From positions 1,497,001 to 1,561,000 of the forward strand of contig CM032815.1 of NCBI GenBank assembly GCA_019155185.1: 64,000 nucleotides of DNA, read 5' to 3'. This stretch comes from Beaufortia kweichowensis. Lineage: Eukaryota > Chordata > Actinopteri > Cypriniformes > Gastromyzontidae. Below the pieces are notes generated by a model. That model was not told where the DNA came from, ran no database searches, and worked only from the letters and a program-made list of their open reading frames with translations. The translations under genes and the position numbers were made by a program. Every line of letters begins with the position of its first letter. The stretch's first letter is position 1. Below, piece by piece: positions 28,494 to 40,820 of this stretch.

Positions 28494-30730
28494 TACATTA
28501 CTTTTTAACAAACAGCATGATGCAAAGTTATGCAGTAAACTGAAATTTGAACAAACCTGTAGCCCTAAAACAAATGAGCAAAACTAACAGTGACACTGCC
28601 CTTAAAAATAACCAGGAAAAAATCATTAACATGCCTGATATTATAAAAATGAAGAGCTTTAGAGCTCTTTAAATATACAGCGTAACAGTGGAAACACTGC
28701 AGGCCAAAGGGGAAGGTGAGTTGACTTTGGAACGCTCTCTCAACGCTTTATTACCTTTAACATTTAATAGCGGAGTCAAAACAAGTTTGTCACGGCACAC
28801 TTACCTCGCAATTTCTCTTAGCAACAACAACAGGATCATTTAAGAAACACAAGCAAAAATCAATTTTTAAAGCCTAACAGTGCATTATTATTTCCTGTAG
28901 GAAGCTCGAGGCGATGCTGCATTTGGCCTTTCGGTCCTGACCGTGGCGCCGCATGCATTTTTAATTGGCAATCTCAGACTCCATCATTCAATTTTAATTC
29001 ATAATCAGACAAAAGTGGGTCAGCTGACAAACATGTCACAGCTGCTCCCATCACCCACAGACAACACTTGTTTATTATGAAAGTTTCAGAGGTGCTCAGA
29101 AATTGACGCGAGAGGGAATTACAGAATGCGGTAAACAAAAGATCTATTTACGAAATGTCATAAGAACAAAGCACACACAAATACGGTAATGTGAGCACGG
29201 ACGGATGTGAATAAACAAAACTAGCTTTTACATATCGAACACCTGAGGTCAACATGGACGGAGATTTTCTCATTTTCACCAACAAAGTGCCGGAGAGGAG
29301 AGTATTAACCTATCATTGGTGTTCTTATGTAGTCCGTCTCCAGGAGAAACATTTGTCAGTCTGTTACCCAGCATGCAATCAGACCAATCAAACAGCTTTA
29401 CAAGCGCCAGTCAGACTTCATCTGTCACTGTCACACTAAAACACACTAAGATATAGACTGTGAAGTGTTCACACAGAGCACCTTTGAGAAAGGATGCTGC
29501 ATCACGTACCAATTGTCCTCATTTGCTCCTTTGCTCAAAAACAGAACATCTAACGTCTTGTATGTTTTGCTTTCGGCCCACCCTTCTGGGCCGCTTGCAC
29601 TATCCCGACTGAACCTTACATGCTCCATAAACAAACACATCAAAGACCTCTCATGTGGGGTGTGTACACCAAAAAACCTCTCCGTGTGAGGCAAGCGTAC
29701 ACTTAAACGCTGCAAGAGAGACTTTTAAACACACTCAAATATTTGTTTTTGCAGACCTCTGTCTTACAAGCAGTGGATCTGTAAAAAAAAATTGTTGTTT
29801 AATCCAGACCTTTCACATTGTGACTAAAAGATACCAATGTCGGTCATTTTCTAGATGCTAAACACACTCACATGCAGACACATTCAATCATTGACTATTC
29901 TCGCTATCAGAAGGCCCCGAAAGATCAAGAGAAAGCGGCAAAGGTTCATTACAGCCCCATTTAGGCCCAATGAAAAGACGAGCAAATGATATGTAATTTA
30001 GCAGCACTTCACGCTTCAGGGCTCTTAAAAGAGAGAGCAGGTCTGCTTCCCCACACACTGCCGTACACAAACACAGCTTTCCTCTTTTAAAACGGAGGTT
30101 TGGAGCCAAAAAGAGGATTAAGATATGCGGTAAAGATTTTATGCCAGTCTGTTCATCCAAGCTATATTTATTTATCTAGTTACTAAGTATTGATAACACT
30201 GTATATAAATTACATTTCCTTATTTTTTCTGTGTTTGTTTATTTTTTATTTTAAGCAGGATGAGTTTTTTATTACAGTATAAGAATTACAGGTATCATCA
30301 TACAGTTTTGAACCATACAATGTAAAAGTACATAAAAAAGTATAAAAAGTATTCTTCTTTCTTCTTTTTCTAAAGACAAACTTCAAATCAAAATTAGATA
30401 GAAAACATTCTCCTTAAACATTTTAGCAATACCCTTTTTTGTTGTTGATTAACATAAAGGTCTTTCGAGCTATGGATTATGAATTTTCGAAGTATGGATT
30501 TTGTTTCCTGGTACAATTAAAAATAGTGTTTTTATTTAGAGGTAGGCCTATTGCTTTTCTGTCATTTCTTACTTTTGCTTCTGAAGTATTAAACTTCATG
30601 CAACCCGTCTGCATGTTTGTGCCATAGAAAGGTCCAAATACCTCAAATAAAATGGTTGTTTCAGAAACAGAGCTGTGTTGCATTTCTATGCAATCAGACC
30701 TGATTTTTGTTCGCAGAAAAAATCCAGCTG
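28494..30730. other. intron sequence, no gene seen
   Basis: Unique sequence. A strong minus-strand splice-donor-like GAG|GTAAGT at 28805/28804 is treated under findings. ORFs at 29254-30160 lack domains. Confidence 0.5.
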
Positions 30731-30950
30731 AAGTCAATTTTTTGTGATTTCCTGTTTTCTACAAAAAAAAATCATCCTACATAATGTAAAAAACATTATG
30801 TGATGGTATTGATATCTTTAATACTGACTGAATTATTACATGTCAAAGATTGAAATCATAGTAATATTTATAGTTGAAATCAAACTTTGATGCTTGTTAT
30901 CTCAGAATTTTTAATTTAATTTTTTAAAATCTTTTCACAAACAGGGTCAC
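30731..30950 (+). mobile_element. dispersed repeat C, copy 1 (one end)
   Basis: Contains TTTTTGTGATTTCCTGTTTT, CTACATAATGTAAAAAACAT, TTGATATCTTTAATACTGAC and ACATGTCAAAGATTGAAATC, ending TCACAAACAGGGTCAC. It matches 63195-63396 in order. The CAGGGTCAC end is the inverse of the GTGACCCTG that opens the second copy, so this is a terminal-inverted-repeat element whose left end is lost here. Confidence 0.65.
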
Positions 30951-33074
30951 AAATATAAAAAAAAACATATTCACATATAAATATTTGACTTTTGCTACCA
31001 CCCAAAACACCTAGCAACCACCCATCAATGTGCACCGCCGAAAAAGTCTAGTTTTGTTATCACTCGGTTGAGCCACAGATCGATTTCAAAGTGACTCTTT
31101 CTGAGTGTGCACTTACAAGATTATCCAAATAAACCGCACCAAAACACAATATTTCTACAGCTACCGTTTGCCCGGCGGAGCTCGAATCCGACAGGCAGGA
31201 CAAATGTACAGCGAAGGAAAATACTTCAAAAACAATCACTACAGGGACCAACGGAGACCTGAAACGGAGAGACAGGCAGGTGTGACAAAACCAAGGTTTT
31301 CACTTTATACAACCATAACACGGTTACAAAAGGATCCATTTAGCAGCAGGTGCGTATGTCTGGATGAAATGATTTAAGACACAAAGAGTGACGCTGATGC
31401 CTAACAATTCTGCGATTGGTATTCAGCTCACAGAGCGGGAAGGGCGGGCGAGAGAGAAACAGTGAGACGGAAACAGAAAGAGAGAACAAGAGAAAAATAC
31501 CAATCAGTCAACGCAGCAGCAGAAAGCAGCCAATAATGCACCAAATGAATTGTTGGAGCGTTGAGCGTTTAGGTTTACAATGGCAGCCTGTGTGTATACG
31601 AGTTGACTGCATCACAACAATTCTCTCTCATCCAGCCGTATCCTGTCTAATGTTGGTTGATGAGTTCAGCTGGCAGGGTTGTGCCGTGACCCACGTGGCT
31701 GCCGGGAGCGAGGCCGTGCCGCTGTCTGGGATGGAGAGCTCTCCTTCACAATGGAGCTCAAATGGGAAAACAGTGTTGCATGCCAGAGTCCTATTTTTTC
31801 TGCAGGAAAACAAGTTACGTAAACACACTTGGATCACAGAAAAGCAAACTACCTACAGTGCTAACATTACTAAAGCTGTAAGCCTGTAGTTTAGCTGGTA
31901 AAACACTTCTAATGTATTTGATTTCAAAAAACGTAAACCGTCACCGTTCAGGAGGAACACTTAATATTTCACTATTAACTTTAATATTTAATATTGGAAT
32001 TCTAATCTAATCATGACAAACCATATATTGATGGAAAGGTCTAAGACTCAAGAAGAAATATTTGACAATTTTTTAGAATAAACAGAAACTAAAAAAAATA
32101 TATAAAATAATAATGTTGATGATTTTTATGTGCATGCTCAATATGTGCGGTGACATTTATCAGGTTAAACATTGCACTTTAACCAAATCGCAACATTGTA
32201 AAAATGTTTCGTGCTTGCTGGCAATTTCTGCGTGTCTTTCGAGGACAACGTGTTATGTAAAAAGTGACAGTCTGGACTCGGCACTCAGTAAACAGCAACA
32301 AATTCTCCACCCCAGCGCCCCTCAATTACCTCTTCATAATGACTGGAACAAAACAATTACAGCAGCGGTTTATGACAGCGCTCTGGATTATGAAGCTTAA
32401 TTAGGAAATAAACACAACTGTTCATCACACACTCCATTCTTAGCGTGGAGGCAGGTTTAAAATCACCTGATGACCCGTAAGGAATAAGAAAACAAAGTTG
32501 ACAAAAATAATGTGGTTTCTTGCTAACCTCTCCCGACCTCTTGCTAACAGTTGTTTCAGAGAAAATATTTGAGCTCTAATCCCTCCACTCAACTCACTTA
32601 ATCACTTTCCTACACATTTGTCTTACCACCTGTCACCAGAAACCCCAAAACACACATCTAGCCATCTGATGTCTTCTTACGCTAACGCTAGTGTGTGAGT
32701 TTTTCAAGAAAAATTATTCGTTTGTCTGCTGTATAGATGGAAATTCATAGTCAAATATTAAAAACACCATCTAAAAGGTTTTGTGGAAGCAACCTAACAT
32801 GCAAAAATCATCTTGCAGCTCTGCAATGTGAACTGATGGTTATGGAAACGTACAGTGTATAATCTCATATCCTGTGGTTTTGTGATGGACAGACAAGCAT
32901 GCTTATTTTCAGATCTAAACGTCACATATGTGTCATCTGCATAGAAAAGCTTTTTGTGGAGGTTGAATCGGTTGAATGTTGAAAGGTAAAATGTTGTGAG
33001 CTAAGCCTTTCCCATACATATTTTCTCACTGTGGTTGTCAAACATTGGGAAACATTGAGCAGAGATAAAGCATA
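30951..33074. other. intron sequence with family A copy 4, no gene seen
   Basis: The longest ORF in the window (31416-31889, 157 codons, +) lies here. It has no recognisable domain, starts in low-complexity purine-rich sequence and is antisense to the presumed gene, so I do not call it coding. Confidence 0.5.
31934..32168 (+). mobile_element. TTAA-type MITE (family A), copy 4, both ends
   Basis: The left end is decayed (TAAACCGTCACC). The core contains CTAATCTAATCATGACAAAC and GAAAGGTCTAAGACTCAAGA, and the right end reads GCGGTGACATTTATCAGGTTAA. It also has the sub-terminal TGCATGCTCAATATGTGC shared with copy 6. Confidence 0.75.
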
Positions 33075-33586
33075 TGGGCAATTCAGCATCATGGATATGA
33101 CATTTTCAGTCATAACTATATTTTTAAATATAAATAAAACATAAATAAATTCTCACTGAATGTATTTAGTACCAATATATTAAACCATCTGTTCATATTT
33201 TACTAAAGCCCTGTTCAGAAAAATATCACTCAATGCACAATCTACTTGCTTTAGGAAATGGATGTGAAAAATGATCACACATTTTTGAGAGGCAACGTAC
33301 TTTGTAGGATTTCTGACAATTAAAACACACAATCTAGAAGCAATAATACCCAACAAATGGAGAAGGGATGACTCCTCACAAACATCAAATAGTTATTTTA
33401 CAGTCATCATTTATGAGGAATATAGACTGTTATGGATGTGACAATTCTGAAATTAGCCCTTTACCCGACTATGAAAAATCGTGTTTTTTTGAGAGAGACA
33501 CATGGGTATTTAAACCATTAAACATTGACATCTGAGCTATCAGTATCATAAAAACCTTTAGTAAAAAGTTTTGCATGGAATTGCCA
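33075..33586 (+). mobile_element. TA-flanked MITE (family B), copy 2, longer form
   Basis: It starts TGGGCAATTCAGCATCATGG and ends CATGGAATTGCCA, with TA on each side (33073-33074 and 33587-33588). At 512 bp it is longer than copy 1 because it retains a segment with ATTAAACCATCTGTTCATAT and ACTAAAGCCCTGTT that copy 1 has lost and copy 3 keeps. No coding capacity; a non-autonomous Tc1/mariner-like element. Confidence 0.8.
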
Positions 33587-33719
33587 TATGCATTTGAGCT
33601 ACAGAAACACTATGAGTTTGGTTGCACAAAATTGTAAATGAGGCTAATTTCAAAGACATAATCTATATTTGCAGCAATTATGAGTGAAAGCGAAATAAAT
33701 ATGTACAAATTTGGTAAAA

Positions 33720-33965
33720 CTCATCAAATGGGCACAGACCAACAGGCACGTCTAAATCCAATTCAAACACTTGGAGCATGCTAATTGAGCCTCACGTCAT
33801 TTTAAATGATGGGCACTGATCGATTAGCGGCAGAAAATCAAGCGTGAGGTCACAGAGCGCCAGGTCAGTTAGAAAAGAACAATTAGCGATGTGCAGTGAA
33901 AACAGACTTGAGCGATGAATTATATTTAGCGGTTCAGTAAGACGGACACTGTTTGCGGTGATCCA
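33720..33965. other. candidate conserved non-coding element
   Basis: Repeat-free, CpG-retaining block directly after the family B element. It has TGCTAATTGAGC, GATCGATTAGCGG and AACAATTAGCGATG homeodomain/SOX-like cores and two CAGGTCA/GAGGTCA nuclear-receptor half-sites (about 33845-33866). Stop codons occur in all frames. Function is inferred only. Confidence 0.25.
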
Positions 33966-35916
33966 CACTCAGCGGTCAGACGCTGGAACTCTGCGGCAGC
34001 TGCGTCCAGCCCCTGTCATGATTTCTCACATGGCTGCATTGCTGATTCATGCACCACATTAATACAATTATCTGCCCTGTTTGCACGGGTAACGAGAGAG
34101 AGAGAAGAAGAAGATAAATAAGGCAACGTGGCAGATCCCTGTGAACACTGGAAGGGCAATAAAAGGACAGTAGAGTTATCATTTCCATTTTACAATGATC
34201 ATTACAACTATATTGTAGATATTACATTATGTTTATTATATAAACAACTGACGGTTTCACTAACCTTCAAAATTTGAATTTGTAATGTTTCCAAAGTGAG
34301 AAATATGTGGTGATTTAGTGCAGAAGTGATTTCCCGTCTAAAGTGTGCCAAAACCAATGATCATGACAGCTAATAGTTTATTTTCAGGGTTTTTAAAAAG
34401 GAGCTTTTGAAAGGGAGAACTTTTAGTAAATATTCTGTGACACACTGGGTGTCATCCCATACATTTCAAGTTCACAACTCAAAATGTATGTACTTCTGCA
34501 GTGGCACTGCAGATTCAGCAACGCTGCACCTAAATTAGCAATGCAGGGATATACATACAGAGAGAGGAATAAATTATATTTTCTTCTGGAGAGAGAGAAA
34601 GAGAGAGAAGCTAGAGTACATCCGGCACAATGATAGTCTGGTATGATTAGTCTTAGATTTCAGGGATATCACATGTTTTAAAGGATCACGTGAGGTGTGA
34701 TTATAAGCACTGCAGAATCGCAGGACACACGTACATTACAAAACTTGTGCCATAGGTATGAATTTGGCAATTGTGCAAACGCACAAAAAAACACTAACAC
34801 CTACATGATATTACTAATAATGACATCATTATTTTAGACTAATTATGCCTTTGAATCTTCTAAACAAAACTTTTGAAAATATGCCTAACCAATTATAAAA
34901 ATGTAAAATTGTCAAACAATTTTTTATACCATCAAAACTGAAAAAGAACAAAATGACTAAAACATTTACATTAAAATCTACAGTATATAGGCCTAACTTT
35001 TATTAACTGACTTCTACTTCCTAATTTAAAGCATCCAGTTTGGTACCAATTCAAAGCCAATGTGAACTCAAAAATAGATTCTTAATTCAGATCTGAATGC
35101 CGCACAACCGTAACACGTGCATGACACCTATCACTTGGACAAATAATGGAAAAAAGAAAAGCCAAACATCTTTGCACAATGCACTTGTTCAGACTATTAC
35201 TTCATCTCATGTGCATGTGATTGTATTTGCACAAGTGTGTATGTGTGCTCTTTCAGGGATGGGCATAGGGGAATGCATTCAAGACTGAAATAAGTGACTT
35301 ACAAGCACAAACGTGATCAGTCTAGGCAAAAAGTTCAAATGTAATGAAAACACATCAGAGCAGAGCATTAAGGCGAGTAAAGCAAACGTAGTCATGGTAA
35401 CTAACCTAAACTACAAACCCCACAGCAGATGGCCTATGCATGAGTCCCCAGGAGAAGATAAACGCGAGTAAACAGTCAAGTATCTGTATTCTCTTCACTT
35501 TTCTGCTATGAAAACTAGCAGCAATGACAATAGACACAATTAAGTGTAAATCTAGCTGGCAGTCAGCAGCAGTTATGCCATCTTTGGCAGTAAAGCAGTG
35601 ATGGTAAATGCGATCAAGAGAAACATATACAGCTCCATACAGCAAACACACAGAAGCACTTTGGCATCAGGACTTTGATATTTTGAAACATATGAAATGT
35701 AAATATGTAAACACTTCCGGCAAGATGTGAAGAACAGTAACAGCATCTGTTTCACACAAACACAAGCTGCTATTGTGGAAAGATGTCTAGAAAAATGTCT
35801 AACAGCTGGATAATGCTTTATGGTAGATTTCCAATTCATCTCATTTAAAGAAACAAAAAAGTTATTCAGCAAGCACATAAAACCTGTTTCACAATTCCTT
35901 ACAATTCATTCACAAC
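33966..35916. other. intron sequence, no gene seen
   Basis: AT-rich unique sequence with short GA-rich patches (34095-34115, 34590-34608). ORFs at 35406-35878 on the minus strand overlap each other and have no domains. Confidence 0.55.
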
Positions 35917-36116
35917 TTAACCTGATAACTTGAGAAACTGAGTATATATGTGAAAATGCACAACAATTTTAGATTAGATTGTTTATGCTTTGAAAATTTG
36001 TTAAATATATTATCTTGAGCCTTATACCTTTCTATCAATTTATAATTTGTCTTTAATATTCAACTATGAAATATTAAAGTAAATAGGGAAATAACATTTA
36101 CAGTTAACAGGTATAA
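35917..36116 (-). mobile_element. TTAA-type MITE (family A), copy 5, both ends
   Basis: One end is TTAACCTGATAACTTGAG. Then come TGTGAAAATGCACAAC and the family core (CTATCAATTTATAATTTGTC, AACTATGAAATATTAAAGTA), ending TACAGTTAACAGGTATAA. Confidence 0.75.
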
Positions 36117-39100
36117 TAATGATATCTACAGCAGCTTGGTTGGCTTTTGCAGATGATGCCCTTTGATTTCAACCTAAGGAAAGATATGTAATGTAACAGA
36201 GGCAAAAGTTATGAATTGCAAATTTATAAGATGTTTAAAATCTGCCATCATTTCTCATTTAACAGACAACTGACATCATGACAATGGTGATCGGCTGACG
36301 TCAAAGTCCTGAGCTCTTAACCCGCTGTGAAGTATAATATCATAAAATAAAAGTCAATTCCACACTGTTAAGAGCCCTCCAAAAAACAGACATTGGCAAA
36401 ACACCAGCTGTTAAATAAATAAATATGAGCTATATATAGTCCTTGTGAAAATAAACAAATAAATCTGTCAAAACACTGCTAATTGTGATGCTCTGACCCA
36501 GCATCACCCAATCTCTGACTCTGCACTAAATATATTCCTCCAATTACTAATTCATTCCATCGCTTAGAACCCTTTAGACCCTTTTGAATAAATAAAAATC
36601 AAGATTTCCTGACTCGTAGCTCAAAATGACATCTTCCTTCATTGTTTGTTGTTGTTTCTTCTAAATGTCCTAAAATGCCACCAGCGTAGACTCTGGGGAA
36701 TCAGAAAGGTCTTTAGAAAGCTTCTGCTCTGCTGCGGTGCCCAAAACAATTTATACAGCATATTTTTTCAATAAAGCGTTCAGCCCAGCTGTCCTCTCGA
36801 CGGCGTGTTTTTGCCCACCAGAGAAAGCAGGTGTTAAAGGGCTAAATGGAGAATAAGGCCCTTTAATCTCCCAGGCGAGCAACCCGGGGATAGCCTAGCG
36901 GTGGTCCCGCAGAGCGGCGAAAAGCACAGCATGAGAACACGGTCACACGTTTTAAATTAACTATAGCTGTCTTCATGCAAGTTAATCTGTTCTGGTTACA
37001 GGATCTGTGTAGCTGGCAATAAAAGTAAAATGTGTTGGGGAACACATACTATCCAATATCTTACATGTCATCTGATTTGATGATGCTGTAATTCATTTTT
37101 AATCATAAAGATTTATGCACTAGTGATGCCTGCTAATAATCGGCTTGGCAAAAAGCAGCCAGCGTGAGCTTCTTAATTCACACAGACTCCGACACTAAAC
37201 TCAGTTTATCTCTACAGAGCTCAAATACTAGCCAAGATGAAACTTGCCAAGATCACATTCAGATCAAAAGCTACGTTAACTACAGAAGCCTCATTAAACG
37301 GCTTTGTCGCGTACTTTCTTGACACTGAAACGCAAGATACACCGAGACGTCCCTTTGATCAAAAACAACCTTTCTGTGCGTCTCTATTTGCAACACGCAC
37401 CATGAAACCAGTCCGTCTGAAAGCCTACGAACTGATAACGTGGTCTGAGAAATCCTTAGACTGTCTGCACAAATATGCTAAGTGCAAGCTTTCTGTAAAT
37501 TAGTCTGACACTGGCATTGCTATTCCACAAGCATATGCTTTTATATTAGAAAAAGAATGAAGCCTATTTGGAAAAACTCTTCATTTGGAAACAAAAATTA
37601 ATGGAAAGAAAGTGACCAAAAACCTGTGATGAATTTCAATGACCTCCCACTTCATTGAAACACACAGAGAAAACACGCAAATGCACGCAGTTGCATAAAA
37701 TCTGCATAAAAGACTGCGAGAATGACACGCACATACGTCCGCATAGGTTAACTTACACTTCAAGACGAAACTGATGGGCAGAAACACCTGGCTATGTTTG
37801 CAGGTCAGGTGCGTGACGGTGCGCCTGACGGCCCGGGCAGGTGGCAGGTAGTCAATACACCTCACTGAATAATGGATGGCCATGAATGTAGAGCTCAACA
37901 CACACATACTAACTCAGGATAAAGATCAACATTAGCGTTCAGTGCCCGTTTGTGGAATGAAGACTATTGACAAATTTGCACAGCCTGCGGAGTCACAATA
38001 ATGTGAAATGGCAAAGGCGACACAAGTGATTATTAACAACATTTTAAACGCGATTGCAGATCATTACTAATCTGTCATGTAAATGACTCCATAGGTAACA
38101 ACATTCTGTATAGTACGACCACATGATATATGTAGCTAAAGATGTAAAATAATGTTTTTGATTCTTTTACAATAACTATTAAGCCGTTTGTAACTTCCGT
38201 TGTTGTCTAGAGTTATCTACATCTGCCTTTAAAACGCTACAATATGTGACACAATAACAGCCACAATCATTATACCAAAAACATCATTAAAGAAGCATCT
38301 CTCGTCACAGAATTGTTACCAAGACTGACCAAATGCGGTGGTGTAAGGGTGTCGAATAGTCCCGCAGTATTAAATTAATGTCTGTACTGTTCACACCCTC
38401 ACCTCTCGAGTTACTGCACAACCCGATCCTTCTGTAGCACTTCCACATAACACCTGCTGCTGTGTCAGAGATGATGTTCATATGGCACACTGTGAACATA
38501 AACCAAGTGCTAAATCCAAATATGCATGTAGAGGTTTATCATACAGATCAAATTAATCTCAGTTTAAATATATCTGACTGTTTCCTATTTGACATCAGCT
38601 GGTGACCTGAAACAACACCAAAACTGTTTATCATACAAAAGCAAAACAAAAATGTTCACCTGAACATTGAACATTTATATTAGTGTAATATAAAATTAGA
38701 TGCATAATCTGAGAACCCTCAAGTCATAAAGAGCAGAAATATGATTTACTAGCAAAAAATAAGAAATTACTACCTAAATTTAATTCGTCTCTATAATTCT
38801 GTAAAAAGATTAAAAGCACACATAACTCATTTTATGTCAGGAATAAAAGCCATTCACGGTTTCTCAAAGAGCACTATTGCTTGCACTAATGGCAGGAGTT
38901 CATATTTAATCATGTGACCCATTTCCCTTTGTTGTTTTAAATGGTTCTCTCCCTAGAAAGCACTTTTTCAACAAATCTCGGCTTTGACTTTGTACCACTA
39001 GCACATTATTTATATAAGCATGTATGGCACTCTTGATTTATAGAAGCAAACTGATTTTCAGTAAAGGTTAAAACCGTTTGATCGGTCCATTAGATGTTTC

Positions 39101-40745
39101 GCTAATGCTTGTATACTCCAGAAGCACATATATCTTCTTCATTCAAGTGTGTTTATGTGTGTATGTGCAGACGATAGATTCATTTTGAGAGCAAGGGATG
39201 TATCATGGTCGCACATGAACTCAAATTTTAATCCAGTTCAATGAGCTGCGTTTTCGCAATAAAAAGGTTCGACAGGGACGCGCCTTTAAAGTGCATCATC
39301 TGCTAACAAAACCACCATCCTCTTTACTGCAAAACACCTTACGCATGTCTGTAAAAGCATGTGGGAGTGAAAAGAAGCGGTTGGAGGGACAGAATATATA
39401 AGCGTGAATATATTTGAGAGTGAATATATAAGTATGGATTTAATCAGATAGAATATGCCGGTTCTGTGTGACGCACAATAACAGCTAACCTTGAAGATTC
39501 CATTGACATGCGAGATCTGCCGTACGCTCTGTCTCTCTATTATTCGGCTGTATTTAAAAGAAACGCAATAGAACACGTTTGAAACCCAGCTGCTGACAAA
39601 GGCCAAGCAGCATCCTTTAAAACGCTGGAGACGTTTCTTAATGCTGTGAAATTTCAGACCGACACAGCGCTCATTTCAAATCTTATTCAGAGATGATAAA
39701 AGCATTCAGGGTCTTAGCCTGGTGGTTAGTGCATGCGCTCTGAGCATGCTGACCCTCAAATAAAAACTTAAAATGCTAAATCAGTGAGACTTTGGCGTAA
39801 AGGGCTTTTATAGAATAATACATTTGAGACATAGAAGATCAATCACATTTAAGTATAAAATTAAATAAAAAGAAAAAATTGTTTGTTATCTTTGGTAATA
39901 AAAATTGTAATGTTTAGTCCTAAAATTCTTAAAAGTATTACGTTTATGAAAACTACAAATGAACAGCACACCTAAAGCAGAAGTTATCTACAAAACAAAG
40001 TCAAAACAAAGCCTGTATCAGAATCCAGTATTTACAAAGACACCATCTATTTTGAATTGCAAACATTTTATTATTTTTGTTTATAACAATTGTGATGTTT
40101 AGTCTTAAAGGTCTTAAAATATTTTATTTAGTAAAACTACAAATAAATAAGTGGAAAATAAATGGATGTCCAATGGATAAAGCAGTGTTTCAAAACTGCA
40201 GTGTTTCAAAATTGTTAGAAAGATTTTTGAAAAACACGAATAAAAGTTTTGCCTTGCAGACACTAAACTAAAGCTCAGTATTTTAATGACTGAAAAGCAC
40301 GAACTATATGTTAACTACTCCACTAAATACACAAGTGATCCGGCATGTGTTACGAGTGTAAGCTGAACACACTGATGTCTCTGAGCTCTCGCCTGCATCC
40401 TCACAGAGGAAAAAAACATGTCATTTGAAATTTTATGACACCACTTAGCATGTCGTATGGAGACGGATGACAGGTTACAAACAGCCACATGCTGAATTAC
40501 GGCAAAAGCTCCAATTTCCTGCCTGTAACATCAGAGTCAAGGATTTTACATGCAGTTTTGCGGTTGCCCGGAAACCAAAAACTCTAAATTGAAATCAAAA
40601 TTGGCCCAATTTACTGGTCTAATAAATGACTCTTATTGTGTGTGTGATTCATCAGTGTGCATTTATGTACAGCAAGCTAGAGGTCAGAAACTAGCTAAAA
40701 AAATAGCCTCATCCCCTATATCATGTTGACAAACACAGCGATCTG
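36117..40745. other. intron sequence, no gene seen
   Basis: Unique, largely AT-rich. It includes the tRNA-like fragments at 36.9 and 39.7 kb and AT-rich, decayed-repeat-like sequence at 39830-40130. No coding signal. Confidence 0.55.
36867..36925 (+). repeat. possible tRNA-like (A-box) SINE head fragment
   Basis: GATAGCCTAGCGGTGGTCCC (about 36889-36908) matches the Pol III A-box TRGCNNAGYNGG at 11 of 12 positions. No B box follows at tRNA distance, so it is not a tRNA gene. A similar TTAGCCTGGTGGTTAGTGC lies at about 39713-39731. Confidence 0.3.
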
Positions 40746-40820
40746 GAATACTTGATTCTGATTGGCCAGTCGTGACATTCTAGTGTATGTTATTCACAGA
40801 CAACGCCACAAAACTAATAA
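40746..40820 (+). repeat. dispersed repeat D, copy 2
   Basis: AATACTTGATTCTGATTGGC, CCAGTC and AAAACTAATAACAC match 12515-12594. The related core GAATCTGATTGGACGAGGCG at about 41361-41380 may be another decayed part of the same family. Confidence 0.65.

Noticed and set aside
31416..31889. 157-codon ORF, longest in the window
   Set aside because: No domain or composition typical of a protein, low-complexity purine-rich start, no splice or promoter context, antisense to the gene; compatible with chance.
36889..36908. tRNA-like A box
   Set aside because: No B box, no acceptor stem or anticodon loop; kept only as a possible SINE remnant, not a tRNA gene.
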